Positions 17,927-28,728 of a stretch of 64,000 nucleotides of DNA are shown here, piece by piece. Numbering within the stretch: position 1 is the first letter of the stretch; each line of letters begins with the position of its first letter. This stretch comes from Cupriavidus sp. UYMMa02A. Its GTDB lineage: Bacteria; Pseudomonadota; Gammaproteobacteria; Burkholderiales; Burkholderiaceae. A program made the position numbers and the translations under genes. The notes beneath the pieces are model-generated. The model did not search any database, had not been told where the DNA came from, and saw only the letters and a list, made by a program, of their open reading frames with translations. The DNA lies in NCBI GenBank assembly GCA_001725945.1, contig LRMT01000034.1, positions 124,001 through 188,000 of the forward strand. The letters are read 5' to 3'.

Positions 17927-20900
17927 GCCGGCAGTCGGCATGGCGAGGTGAGCGCCCCGCAACCGCTCGCCCTTGTCCGCGGGTACTTTGATCCGGTACC
18001 AGATTGCGTACATCGCTGGCAGGAACATCAGGGTCAACACCGTGCCGGCAAACGTGCCGCCGATCAGCGTGTAGGCCAACGTTCCCCAGAATACCGAGTG
18101 TGTCAGCGGAATGAAGGCCAGCATCGCCGCCAGCGCGGTCAGGATCACCGGACGGGCACGCTGCACCGTGGCTTCGACGACAGCGTCGAACGGCGCCAGT
18201 CCCTCGGACTTGTTCTGGTGGATCTGCCCGATCAGGATCAGCGTATTGCGCATCAGGATGCCAGACAGTGCGATCAGGCCGACCAGGGCATTGATGCCGA
18301 ACGGCTGTTGAAATACCAGCAGGGTCGGCACCACGCCAATGAGCCCCAGCGGCTCGTCGCCAGCACCATGACCATGGCCGAGATCGAGCGCACCTGCAGG
18401 ATGAGGATCACCAAGGTCAATGCAAGCATGATCGGAAACAGGGGCAACAACGCCTCGGTGGCCTTTGCCGATTCCTCGATAGCCCCCGCCTGCTCGATCC
18501 TGTAGCCGGCGGGCAGCTTGGCGATGACGGGTGCCAGTTGCTTCTGGATGGCAGTTGACACGTCGGGCGGTTGCAGCCCCTCGGCAATGTCGCCGCGCAC
18601 CGTGATGGTGGGCGTCCGGTCGCGCCGGCGCAGGATCGGGTCTTCCATGCGCACGTCGACGGTGCCTACCTGCGAGAGCGGGATTCGCTGTCCCGCGGCG
18701 CCGATCAACGTGAAGCCGGCGATTTTCTCTGGATCCAGGCGTATGTTTCCCGCCGCGCGCGCCAGGATCTGCACCGAACGGATGTCCTCGCGGACTTCGG
18801 TGACGGGCAAGCCGCTGAGCAGGAACTGGAGTTGCTGCGCGACAGCGCTTGACGTCAGGCCGACCGCCTGCAGCCGGTCCTGCTGAAGTGCAAAGTGCAG
18901 GGCGGGTGCACGCGTTCCCCAGTCGGAATTGACCGTATGCATCAGCGGACTGGCTCCATGACCTTCCCCATGTCCGCGGCGATGTCACGCAATTTGTCGG
19001 GATCGGGGCCAGAGACACGGAATGCCACCGGGAAGGGCGAGTAGGGCCCGAACACCAGCTGGGTGACGCGAACGCGGGCCTCTGGCGCCAGTCCGTCGGC
19101 GATCGCCTTGCGCAGCCGGACTTTCAGGGCCTCGCGTTCTTCCTGGCTGCCCGTCAGCGCGATGATCTTGGCGAAGGAAGGATCGGGCAGTTCGGGGGCC
19201 AGTGCCAGGTAGAAGCGGGGCGCACCCTGACCTACGTAGGCCGTGACGATCTTTGCCTCAGCCTGCCGGGCAAGCCATGCTTCGACCTTGGCCGTGGCCG
19301 CGCTGGTCTGGCCGATGGAAGCGCCATAAGGCATCTGCACTTCGATCAGCACCTCGGGGCGGTCCGACGTCGGGAAGAATTGCTTCTTCACCAGGCTCAT
19401 GCCAAGCACGGCCACCATGAAACTGCCCACCACGATACCGGCGACGATCCACTTGCGCTGGATGACGCGAGCCAGCAGATTGCGGAAGCGGTTGTAGTTC
19501 GGGGTGTCATAGACGGCACCATGGCCTTCGGCTTTCCGGATCTCCGGAAGCAGCTTGACACCCAGGTAAGGCGTGAAGGCGACGGCAACGATCCACGACG
19601 CGATCAGGGCAATGCCCACGATCCAGAACATGTTGCTGGTGTATTCGCCGGCCGTGGAGCGGGCAAAGCCATTGGGCATGAAACCGATCGCGGTCACCAG
19701 GGTGCCGGACAGCATCGGCGCGGCAGTGTGGCTCCAGGCGTAGGCGGAGGCGGCAACACGGCTGTAGCCTTCCTCCATCTTCACCACCATCATCTCGATG
19801 GCGATGATGGCGTCATCCACCAGCAGGCCCAGCGCCAGGATCAGCGCGCCAAGCGTGATGCGGTCGAAGTTCTTTCCAGTGGCGGCCATGACGACGAACA
19901 CGGCGGCCAGCGTCAGCGGCACGGCCGCCGCGACGACGATCCCCACGCGCCAGCCCATGCTCAGGAAACTCACAACCATGACGACCAGGAGCGCGACGAA
20001 GAACTTGACCATGAACTCGTCGACCGATGAACTGATATTGACCGATTGATCGGTCACCTTGGTCAGGCTCATGCCCAGTGGCAACCCCGCATTGATCGTC
20101 GAGACTTCGGTCTCCAGCGCCTTGCCCAGATCCAGGCCGTTCCAGCCCTCGCGCATCACGATGCCGAGCAGCAGCGCGGGTTCGCCGTTATTGCGGATCA
20201 GGAATGTCGCTGGGTCCTCGTAGCCGCGCTCGACCGTGGCGATATCCGACAGCTTTAGCGTTCGGCCCTGGGCCACCACCGGCGTGTCACGGATCTTCTG
20301 CAGCTTGTCGAACGCGCCGTCGAGGCGAATGAACACCTGAGGGCCCGCGGTATCGATCGACCCGGCGGGCGTGAGGGCGTCTGGCTGTTGAGGGCAGCGA
20401 AGATGTCCTGAGGCGCGACGCCGAGCGTCGCCAGCTTGTCATGGGAGAAGGCCACAAAATGCGTTCGGACTGTTCGCCGATGATGTTGACCTTCTTCACG
20501 CCCGCCACATGCAACAGGCGCTGGCGCATCTTTTCGGCGTCGCGGGCCAGCAGCCGTTGCGGCTCGCCTTTGGCCTTCAGCGCGAACAGGGCAAAGGTCA
20601 CATCGGAATACTCGTCGTTCACGATGGGGCCGATGACGCCAGGGGGCAGATAGGCCGATTCATCGCGCAGCTTCTTGCGCGCCTGATAGAACTCTTCCTC
20701 GACCTCGGCGGGCGGCGTGCTGTCGAGCAGGGTCACTGTGGTAAAGGCCAGGCCCGGACGGGCATAGGTCTCCGTGCGGTCGTACCAGCGCAGTTCCTGC
20801 ATGCGCTTTTCCAGCCGTTCCACCACCTGGTCCTGCATTTCCTGCGCGGTGGCGCCAGGCCAGGCCGTGACGACGGTCATGGTCTTGACCGTGAAGGCGG

Positions 20901-21021
20901 GATCCTCCGCCCGGCCAAGCTTGAAGAAGGCGATGACGCCAGCCACTGATATCAGGATGATCAGGAACAGCGTGACGGACCGCTCCCGGACGGCGAGCGC
21001 GGAAAGGTTGAAGCCACTCAT
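17885..21021 (-). CDS. RND efflux permease (second system), four frame breaks
   Basis: Five overlapping frames assemble into one permease of about 1046 residues. Order: MSGFNLSALAVRERSVTLFLIILISVAG, porter domains, TM4 region [25 protein letters not shown] with the paired aspartates, then LMHTVNSDWGTRAPALHF, and finally ALVGLIALSGILMRNTLILIGQI. Breaks lie near 20457 (missing T in a T-run), 20382, 18943 (missing C) and 18354 (missing C), all needing one base. The TM10-like motif has RNTLILIGQI in place of the usual [10 protein letters not shown], which is typical of the AcrB-related subgroup annotated in proteobacteria as efflux RND permease without assigned substrate. Its start overlaps the fusion protein stop by four bases. 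Confidence 0.87.
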
Positions 21022-22139
21022 TGCTGCACCCCACGTCCAGGCTCGCGGGCGGCCACGGTTTGGTTGGCGTCGACGCGGACCTGCTCGCCTTCGCGCAAGA
21101 GATGGGCGCCCAGCGCCACGATGCGATCGCCGATCCTGAGGTCACCGGCGACACTCGCAGCGTCGTCACCCAGACCGCGGACCTTTACCGGGCGCCAGCT
21201 GACACGATTGAGCTTCGGGTCGAGCACCCACACGCCAGGGCCCTTGCCGGCATCGTGCAGCGCGCGATCGGCACCTGCAGATCGGATGGCGCCGCGGCGG
21301 CATTGCCTTCCGGGAGCCGGATGGTCACGGTCGCGCCGAGCGGGGCTTCGGCCAGCGCGCCTTCGAGCACATACCTCGCTTCATAGGTCCGGGTCTGTCG
21401 GTCCGCCGCATCCGAGAGCTGCCTGAGCTTCGCTGGCACGGTCATGCTGTCCTTGCCATAGAGCGTGGCCTGGCCGACGGAACGACGGCAGGACGCAAGG
21501 TTTCCGGCAACTGGACGACGGCCTCGCGGCGACCGGCATGTGCGACGCGCACCACGATTTGGCCGGCGTTGACTACCTGGCCTGCGTCAGCCAGCGTTTC
21601 GACGACCACGCCATCGGTATCGGCTACCAGTACTGCATAGCTCATCGCGTTCCTTGCCACGTCGGCCTGGGCTTGCGCCGCATTGAGTTGCGCCCGGGCC
21701 GAGTCCGCCGCGGCTTTGACCTGGTCATAGGCCGAGGCCGATACGGCGCCCGATCCCACCAGGTCGCGATAGCGGGCTTCGTCTTCCGCGGTTTGCCTGG
21801 CCCGCGCCCGGGCCGCCGCGACTGCCTCCTGCTGCGCGTGGGCGGCCAGCTTCAGATCATTGGGATCGATCCGCATGAGCGGCTGGCCGCGCCTGACCGT
21901 CTGGCCCGCATCGACCAGCCGCTCCAGCACTTTCCCGGAGACCCGAAAACCGAGGTCGCCCTGGACGCGAGCGGCAACGGTGCCGGTGAATGACCGGGAC
22001 GTAACGGACGTGGCTTGAACGGTTTCGATCCTGACTAATGGGGCCGGTGCGCGGATCCGGTTCCGCTTTTCTCCGCACGCGGCAGGGCGAAGGGCAAAAG
22101 GCAACTAGCGGCGGAAGAGGCAAGGCGACGCGAAAGCAT
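21018..22139 (-). CDS. RND membrane fusion protein (second system), frame broken near 22092, 21478 and 21262
   Basis: About 374 residues after restoring three bases. The ATG at 22139 leads into a lipoprotein signal that continues in the next frame as RPAACGEK, so the lipidated cysteine is near residue 22. The core has FTGTVAARVQGDLGFRVSGKVLERLVDAGQTVRRGQPLMRIDPND, an alpha-hairpin rich in Ala and Gln, and TDGVVVETLADAGQVVNAGQIVVRVA. The C-terminal barrel is DRIVALGAHLLREGEQVRVD. The stop overlaps the RND start (ATGA), showing translational coupling. A TetR operator stands 39-62 bases upstream of the start. Confidence 0.82.
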
Positions 22140-22177
22140 GAGGTCTCTCCTGGAAGGCAGACCTCAGTATTGTTCGT

Positions 22178-22201
22178 GTGACCAATTTAGTCAATGGTCA
22201 C
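22178..22201. promoter_or_regulatory. TetR operator 2, before the MFP-RND genes
   Basis: GTGACCA-N10-TGGTCAC, a perfect 7-bp inverted repeat spanning 24 bases. It lies between the TetR stop (22218) and the MFP start (22139). Length and half sites match the operator at 22875-22898. Confidence 0.72.
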
Positions 22202-22217
22202 AAACCGAAAGCGGCGA

Positions 22218-22835
22218 TCAAGGCGCCAAACTGCGCAGGATCAGGCTGGAAAGCAGGGCCGGCGCCTCTTGGGCGAGATCCAGGCTGTGCTGGAGCAGCA
22301 GTGGATCAATGAACGGACGCATGGTCAGGTAGATGGCGTTGGTGGTTTCATCCAGCGGCGTCTTGCGCTCGAACTCTCCCGACTCCCGCCCCTCCCGGAC
22401 GATCTGCAGGATCAACCCCTTGATGTGGACTTCATAGGCATGCACCGGCGGCCATTTTTCACTGGCAGCGGCTGCGGCAATGGCGTAGAGCTTGCGGTCC
22501 TGAAAAAACAGGCGGACGCCTTCTTCCACCAACGAGCGGAACAGCCGGCGCAGGCGCTCCGATGCCAGCGGTACGCCGGCCAGGGCCGCATCCACGGCCT
22601 GGGTGATGGCTTCAAGGCAGTTCGCGCAGATCACTTCACCGATGGCCTGCTTGGAATCGAAGAACTTGTAGACGTACGCCTTGGAGAAGCCGATCGCCTT
22701 GGCGAGGTCGGACACCGTCGTCTTCTCGTAGCCAAAGAGGCTGAAGTGCTCAGTAGCCGCCGCGACGATCTGAGAGCGGATGGTGTGCTCGGACGGCCCC
22801 CGCTGGGAAGGCGCATTCGCAGTAATTTCGGTCAT
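22218..22835 (-). CDS. TetR-family repressor of the second RND system
   Basis: About 205 residues from the ATG at 22835 (a TTG at 22871 is also in frame). The helix-turn-helix is TIRSQIVAAATEHFSLFGYEKTTVSDLAKAIGFSKAYVYKFFDSKQAIGEVI, with the KAYVYKFFDSK motif of efflux-linked TetR proteins. It lies between the divergent outer-membrane gene (22927) and the co-directional MFP-RND pair. Two nearly identical 24-bp palindromes flank it, so it very likely represses itself, the outer-membrane gene and the pump genes together. The inducer is unknown. Confidence 0.88.
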   Translation of the reverse strand: MTEITANAPSQRGPSEHTIRSQIVAAATEHFSLFGYEKTTVSDLAKAIGFSKAYVYKFFDSKQAIGEVICANCLEAITQAVDAALAGVPLASERLRRLFRSLVEEGVRLFFQDRKLYAIAAAAASEKWPPVHAYEVHIKGLILQIVREGRESGEFERKTPLDETTNAIYLTMRPFIDPLLLQHSLDLAQEAPALLSSLILRSLAP

Positions 22836-22864
22836 GGCCCTGAGATTACAGCGTGAATTGCCGG

Positions 22865-22898
22865 TTGACAACGAGTGACCATTTTATAAAATAGTCAC
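22865..22898 (+). promoter_or_regulatory. Promoter with overlapping TetR operator 1, before the outer-membrane gene
   Basis: TTGACA (22865-22870) and TAAAAT (22887-22892) are spaced by 16 bases. A 24-bp palindrome, GTGACC-ATTTTATAAAAT-AGTCAC at 22875-22898, covers the -10 with one mismatched symmetric pair. Binding there would block RNA polymerase. Confidence 0.68.
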
Positions 22899-22926
22899 AA
22901 GGTTATTTTCCTGGAGTTCCACCGCC

Positions 22927-24373
22927 ATGTCGTTCCACCGTCTGCTTGCCCCTTTCCTGAGTGTTGCCGTAGCGGCCGGTTGCGCGGTCGGGCCCGACTA
23001 CCGAAGGCCGGACGCCCCGGTGTCGGACCACTTCCTGGGCCAGCCACAGGTCGAGCAAAGGCGAGCGGCATCCGCGGCGGATCTTGTGACGTGGTGGGAA
23101 GGGTTTGGCGATCCGCAGCTGACTCGCCTGGTGTCGGTGGCACTCGAACAAAATCTGGACCTGGCGCAGGCAACGGCACGGGTGGCCCAGGCTCGCGCCG
23201 GGCTTGGCGCCGCCACCGCGGCATTGCTGCCGTCGGCCAGCGGGAGCGCACAGGCTGCCAGGAGCTACCAGTCGATCGAAACGCCGCTGGGGCGGTTGCA
23301 AAACGCCACGCCGGGCTTCGACAGGTATGGCAACAGCTATGAAGCAAACCTCGGCGCGTCCTGGGAAGTCGATGTGTTCGGAGGCCTGCGGCGCGGGCGC
23401 GAGGCGGCGCTTGCCGACTATCGCGCGTCGGAAGCGGGCGCCACAGCCACACGGCTCGCGGTGGCGGCGCAAACTGCGGATCTCTACATCACGATACGCG
23501 GCCTGCAGGCGCGCCTTGCCATCGCCACACGACAGGTCGAAACACAGGAAAAGCTGCTATCGACCGTGGGTCGGCTTTTCGCCAAGGGCCTGGCGGCTGA
23601 GCTGGAAGTACGGCAGGCCGAAGGTGCCATGGCGGAAGTGCAAGCCACCATACCGGTACTTGAGGCCGGACTCGACGCGGCGCTGAACGCGCTGGACGTG
23701 ATGCTCGGGGCGCCGCCCGGCACGTATCGCGCCGAACTGGCCGAAGACATCAAAGCCGTCCCCGCGGCGCCGCAAATTATCGGCGCGGGGTCGCCCGCGG
23801 ACCTGCTCAGGCGCAGGCCCGACCTCATCGTGGCGGAGCGTCGCCTGGCCGCGGCCAATGCACGCATTGGCGTCGCCATTGCGGAGTACTACCCAAATTT
23901 CGCTTGCTGCCTTGGTGGGCAGCGCCACCTCCATAGCAAGCGGGAACCTCTTTTCCGCTGGCGCGAGCCAGGCGGCAGGGGTGGTGGGCTTGCGTTGGCG
24001 CCTGTTTGATTTCGGTCGCATCAATGCCCAAATCGAATTGGCGCGGGGCCAGGAGGCCGAGGCCCTGGCTGCATATCGTCAAGCGGTGCTTCGCGCGACT
24101 GAGGACGTCGAAAATGCCTTCTCCGCTCTGATCAGGAGAGAGGAACAGGCCGGGACGCTGGCGCAGGGCGAATCCTCGCTTGCCCAGGCGCGAAGCGCCT
24201 CATTTGCCGCTTACCAGAAGGGCGTCGTCCGCCTGATCGAGGTCTTGCACGCCGACGAGCGCCTCCTGAGGACATCCGACGCTAAAGCGCAGGCACAGAC
24301 CGAATCAGCGCGAGCCGCGGTTGCAGCGTTCAAGGCGCTCGGCGGCGGCTGGCAGCCTGCGGTGGCATCGTAG
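22927..24373 (+). CDS. Outer-membrane efflux lipoprotein, NodT/OprM family (second system), frame change near 23895
   Basis: Lipoprotein signal SVAVAAGC then AVGPDYRRPDAPVSDHF, the NodT N-terminus. The TolC-like helices are clear (TWWEGFGDPQLTRLVSVALEQNLDLAQATARVAQARAG and ADLLRRRPDLIVAERRLAAANARIGVAIAEYYP). Near 23895 the frame moves by two, best explained by one lost C and one lost T in YYPKFSLAALVGSAT. The C-terminal part follows with LRWRLFDFGRINAQIELARG and FKALGGGWQP. Restored length is about 482 residues. It is the channel for the RND pump encoded on the opposite strand. Confidence 0.87.
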
Positions 24374-24741
24374 GCCAAGCGTGCCAGCGCGGGTTCTTGC
24401 CATAGCCCATGCGGTGGGGTCAACCATTGCAGGGTCTGGGAGAGAGCCTGCCGCCGCGGTTTTACGCCCAAGAATAGAAGGCCGCGCCGGGCACCCGATC
24501 GAACGCGTCGGACGCACAGTGCGATTTGCAGATACAAGGGCATAGAAGTTGCCGGGTAGCGGATTTGTTCCCCGCAGTACCAATTGCTGTACTTGTCGAT
24601 GCCTTTATTCGGGGTCAATGGTCAAATAGAGTGGGTCGAGTGGGGACCGTTCATTGCCTGCGGCACTGGCCGCCGGAGCCGGCACCACGGGCGTCCTTTC
24701 CCAGGGGCGCCTTGTCTGAATGGATCTGGACTGGAGCCGAT
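24374..24741. other. Intergenic stretch without a recognisable gene
   Basis: No conserved protein, RNA or clear repeat was found in these 368 bases. Reading frames across it are short and not protein-like. The ribosome binding site of the RidA-like gene (GGAG at about 24733) is at its right end. Confidence 0.5.
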
Positions 24742-25206
24742 ATGCTTATTCAAGAACGCCTTGCAGCGCGCGGCCTGGTGTTGCCGCTTCCCCCCCAACC
24801 CCTGGGCAGCTATACCGCGGTCAGCCAGGCCGGGGACCTTCTGTTTATCTCAGGACAGTTGCCATTGCAGGATGGCAAGGTGGTCTGGCAGGGCCAGATC
24901 GGCACCGACCTGACTGTCGAGCAAGGCAGGAGCGCGGCCGAGCTGGCTGCGCTCAACGTGCTGGCACAGATCAACGCTTACCTGGACGGTTTCGATCGAC
25001 TGGACCACATCGTCCGTGTCGATGGCCACATCGCCAGCGCACCGGGCTGGTTCGGGCAGCCAGCGGTCCTCGATGGCGCGTCGGACCTGTTCCGTGACGT
25101 GCTGGCGGAAAAAGCCGGCCATGCGCGGACCATCTCGTCGCACTTGCAGCAGCCAGGAAACGCGGCCGTGATTCTCGTCGTCATCGCCCAGATCCGGCCC
25201 GCTTGA
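24742..25206 (+). CDS. RidA/YjgF-family protein (Rid7/Atu1953-like subgroup)
   Basis: 154 residues. The start at 24742 has GGAG 5-8 bases upstream; an in-frame frame extension further upstream is not protein-like. The fold is recognisable from GSYTAVSQAGDLLFISGQLPLQDGKVVWQGQIG and AALNVLAQINAYLDGFDRLDHIVRVDGHIA. The conserved active-site arginine of true RidA imine deaminases is not obvious at the usual C-terminal position, so it belongs to a side branch of unproven activity. It ends 18 bases from a convergent LysR gene. Confidence 0.85.
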   Translation: MLIQERLAARGLVLPLPPQPLGSYTAVSQAGDLLFISGQLPLQDGKVVWQGQIGTDLTVEQGRSAAELAALNVLAQINAYLDGFDRLDHIVRVDGHIASAPGWFGQPAVLDGASDLFRDVLAEKAGHARTISSHLQQPGNAAVILVVIAQIRPA

Positions 25207-25224
25207 GCGCAGCATTGCGTGGCG

Positions 25225-26136
25225 CTACGCCGAGAATTTCTCGACCAGAAAGTCGACGAACACTCGTACCCGGCGCGTGACGTGGCGCGCGGAAGGGTAG
25301 AGCAGCACAAAGGGCCGCGAACTTCCGCCGTAGTCCCGCAAGACTTCCACCAGCGAGCCGTCGCGCAGGTCCTGTTCCACCACGAAGCGGTAGGTCTGGA
25401 ACAGGCCGGCGCCGGCGCGCACCAGCGTTGCCCCGCCGAGAATATCCTCTGATGCCGCATACGAGCCGGTCGTCACGATATCCGTTTCCTCGCCATTGAT
25501 CCGAAGCGTCCATGGAATCCTGCGGCCGCTGCTCGGGCGCTCGAACTGGATGCACTCATGCCTGAGCAGGTCCTCCGGCGAATGCGGCGTGCCGGCGCGC
25601 CGCAGGTACCCGGGCGTTGCCACGACCACCAGTTCGGCGTCTTCCAGCTTGCGCGCAATCAGGTTCGAGTCATCCGGCGCACGCCCTCGCACCGAGAGGT
25701 CATAGGTGTCATCCGCGAAATCGATGTTGCGGTTGCTGATGTGCACGTCGATTTCAACTTCCGGATATTGCTCCCGGAATGCCGGCAGCACCGGCAGCAC
25801 GCGATAGTGGGCGTAAGGGGTCGGCAGGCTGATCCGCAACCGGCCGGCGGGGGCCCGCTGCTGGCCGCTGATCTGCCGCTCCGCGTCCACCAGTTGCGCC
25901 AGCGCGCCGCGGCTCTGCTCGAAGTAGACCCGCCCTTCGTCTGTCAGGCGGATCTGCCGCGTGGTTCGCACGAACAGCCGGACCCCAAGGCGCTCCTCCA
26001 GCCGTTGGACCGTGCGGCTGACGGCCGGCGGTGTCACACCGGCGGCCACGGCAGCCGCGGTAAAACTGCCTAGCTCGGCCGCCAGGCAGAACAGCTCGAT
26101 GCTGCCAAGCTGGAGGTCGTCAAATTGCCTTTTCAT
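25225..26136 (-). CDS. LysR-family regulator divergent from an SDR gene
   Basis: 303 residues from MKRQFDDLQLGSIELF; earlier in-frame starts would add a non-conserved tail. The helix-turn-helix is FCLAAELGSFTAAAVAAGVTPPAVSRTVQRLEERLGVRLFVRTTRQIRLTDEG, and the effector domain follows (GRLRISLPTPYAHYRVLPVLPAF). The family (DmlR/AaeR-like) often controls an adjacent divergent oxidoreductase, here the SDR at 26430. The 293 bases between them hold no gene but must contain both promoters. Confidence 0.87.
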   Translation of the reverse strand: MKRQFDDLQLGSIELFCLAAELGSFTAAAVAAGVTPPAVSRTVQRLEERLGVRLFVRTTRQIRLTDEGRVYFEQSRGALAQLVDAERQISGQQRAPAGRLRISLPTPYAHYRVLPVLPAFREQYPEVEIDVHISNRNIDFADDTYDLSVRGRAPDDSNLIARKLEDAELVVVATPGYLRRAGTPHSPEDLLRHECIQFERPSSGRRIPWTLRINGEETDIVTTGSYAASEDILGGATLVRAGAGLFQTYRFVVEQDLRDGSLVEVLRDYGGSSRPFVLLYPSARHVTRRVRVFVDFLVEKFSA

Positions 26137-26429
26137 TTGGTAACCAATGGCGATGCGATCTGTGGGGTCACGCGATCTAAGGATCATATGTGCCCCATTG
26201 ACGGAAGTCGATGGTGATGGTGAGGGCAACCCTGCCCGTGGAAGTTATTGAGGGGATACTTTTTTATCTCTCCGGAAGCCTGGTGCTCCGCCCAACTTGT
26301 ACCTTCTGCGCATAAGTGTTTGTTCCTGCGAGGTCTTCGAACGCAGCACGGAATTGCCTAGATTGGAACCCATCGGAGCCGCCGGCCCGATCGGCGAAGG
26401 CCGAGCCAACTTACATCGAGGTTCGAGAA

Positions 26430-27139
26430 ATGAGCACAGCAAAGAAAGTCGTAGTCATCACGGGCGCATCGCAGGGAATTGGCGCTGAACTGGTCAAGGG
26501 ATTCCGCGAACGCGGCCACCGCGTAGTGGCGACGGCGCGCAGCATCAAGCCGTCGGATGACGCGGACATCCTGGCCGTCGCCGGCGATATCGCCGATCCC
26601 GCCACGGCGCGCGCGTCATTTCCGAGGCCGTGGCAAAGTTCGGACGCATCGATACGCTGGTCAACAACGCCGGGATATTCATTGCCAAGCCCTTCACGAG
26701 CTATACCGAGGAAGACTACGCGGCAATAACGGGGATCAACTTGACGGGCTTCTTCCATATCACGCAGCTGGCCATCGCCGAGATGGAGAAGAACCGCAGC
26801 GGCCACGTGGTGAGCATCACCACCAGCCTGGTCGATCATGCGATCAACGGTGTGCCGTCGGTGCTGGCCTCGCTGACCAAGGGCGGCCTGAACGCCGCGA
26901 CCAAGTCCCTGGCAATCGAGTACGCCAAAACCGGCATCCGCGCGAATGCGGTTTCCCCCGGCATCATCAAGTCGCCGATGCATCCGCCGGAAACCCATGC
27001 GGGGCTGAGCGCGCTGCATCCGGTCGGCCATATGGGCGAAATGAGCGACATTGTCGACGCCGTGCTGTATCTCGATTCGGCGCCCTTCGTTACCGGCGAG
27101 ATCCTGCATGTCGACGGCGGCCAGAGCGCAGGACACTGA
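26430..27139 (+). CDS. Short-chain dehydrogenase/reductase lacking the usual catalytic tyrosine; frame broken near 26608
   Basis: About 236 residues after restoring one base. The NAD(P) motif TGASQGIG (residues 11-18) and the structural NNAG motif are intact. In place of the catalytic YxxxK the sequence reads PSVLASLTKGGLNAATKSLA, so the lysine is kept but the tyrosine position, four residues before it, is alanine. The frame break is upstream and does not explain this. Such SDRs may have lost ordinary dehydrogenase activity or use another acid. The divergent LysR gene is the likely regulator. Confidence 0.82.
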
Positions 27140-27193
27140 GTCCAGCAAGCTGCTACAGCGTAGCGCCGGTCCACTCAGTTGGATTGGCCGCGT

Positions 27194-28728
27194 CTACACG
27201 GTTGGGCGACTAGTCGCCCGGAACCGTTTCCACAGCGTTCGCTGATTCGCACGATCATCGCTCACGCGCGCTGCCAGGAAGCCGCGCGCGTATCTGGCGC
27301 CAGCGGCCGCCTTGCGACGGTGCAGTTCCAGATGGTTCAGCAGACCGTCGGCTACCGCCATGTCGTTCCCCCATCCGAGGTCGTCCTGCAACTTTGCCAG
27401 TACGCGCCGATATGGCTTCATGCTCTTCGGTTCGAAAACGCCGGCGAAGAACTCGGTGGCGTAGCGCAGCTTCTTCGCCGCGATTCGCGCACGATGGCGA
27501 TGCTGTGCATCAAGCTTGTGGAGCTTTCGCCCCCGGCGCACGAGCTTGCGATGACGCTTGCGCAGCACGCGATCTGCATGCGCGATGATATGGGCGTCCA
27601 GTGACTTCACGACAGCCTTATCGCTCGTGCCGCGCCATGGCGCAGTCGCAAGCCAATGTTCGAGTGCCAGCATGAGATGAGCATAGCGCGGTGACTTTAC
27701 CGCGACCGCGGCATCCGCATCGCGTGCCTCCTCAATGGATACCGCGGCGGCCTTGGCCTCTCGGAGCGCGCTGCGCGTGTCGCTCGTCCCATCGATTTGC
27801 GCGAGCGTGGAGTGCGCCAACACGTGCCAGTCACGGGCGCGGCCCAATTCATTGGCCATCCATTTCACTTCGTCCTCGAGGCCATCAGGCAGGGCGACGA
27901 CGTCCGCAAACAGGTCAAGGGCGGAGCGGAAGCGCCGCAGCCCCACACGCATCTGATGCACGCCCTCGGGAGAGTTCCCCGTCGCGACGAGCGGCGCATT
28001 CGCATGGGCATGGTCCAGGCAATTGCGCACGATCGTGCAAAACGCCGTTTCCACGGTATCGCGTTTTTTCAGCGTGATTGAGGCGGCCGTCGTTGCTCGA
28101 CGCTTGTCGGATCTCAGCAGGCCGTAACCGCGGTCGCTCTTGCTCTGCAAGCTGAAGCGAAGTGGAATCTTGTCGACGAGCCGGAGCGCAATTTCGCCAA
28201 GACGGTGTGGATCACCTTGCTTGAGTTCCAACTCAAGCTCGGAGAAGGGCTGGTCGTGCTCGGCGGCGGTCACCTTGCCTCTGTCCAGGGCGAGTTCAAC
28301 CTCATCGCCATTGGGCAACCTGAGCAGCCAGGTCTTGCGTGTGACCGTCGTGCGAAATATTGGCGTGAGTTGGTCCGGCAATACGGGTTCTTTGAGAAGC
28401 TCTGACATCCGCGATGATTTCGGTATGGCAGCGCGCAGGGCATTGAGATCTGGCTCGGGTTCTTCGACGGCGGTTTCGTACTCCTCTCGCTCGAAAAGCG
28501 CCCCGCCTGGATCGCTGTCAGTTTTCAGTGTCTGGACGAGACTGTCGCCAACGCGACGGACGCGCAGCGCCGCTCCATTTCGGCGCAGAAGAAGTCTGGT
28601 GTGTCGAAGTACTCGCTTTCCAGCATCTGTTCTGTAGGCGCGTCGATCTTCAGGTCCAGAAGCGTCGGCAGATCGCGCAAGCCGGCGTCCTTGTCTGACG
28701 CGAATTCAAACTTTAATTCCCTCTCCAT
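27194..28728 (-). CDS. CYTH-CHAD protein (triphosphatase domain plus polyphosphate-binding domain), frame broken near 28574
   Basis: Restored length is about 511 residues. The N-terminus has the CYTH signature ExExK (MERELKFEF, Glu2, Glu4, Lys6) and continues through YFDTPDFFCAEMGAALRVRRVGDSLVQTLK and VELALDRGKV to about residue 205. The CHAD domain follows with VHQMRVGLRRFRSALDLF and a basic helix RHRARIAAKKLRYATEFFAGVF, whose conserved His and Arg/Lys residues bind polyphosphate. E. coli YgiF with this architecture hydrolyses inorganic triphosphate; CHAD proteins locate to polyphosphate granules. One missing base splits the two domains. Confidence 0.88.
27198..27227. terminator. Long dyad between convergent SDR and CYTH-CHAD genes
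   Basis: A 16-bp perfect palindrome GGGCGACT-AGTCGCCC is extended by ACGGTT on the left and AACCGT on the right with a two-base bulge. It overlaps the last codons of the CYTH-CHAD gene and lies 59 bases beyond the SDR stop. It could end transcription in both directions, but no T-run follows. Confidence 0.4.
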
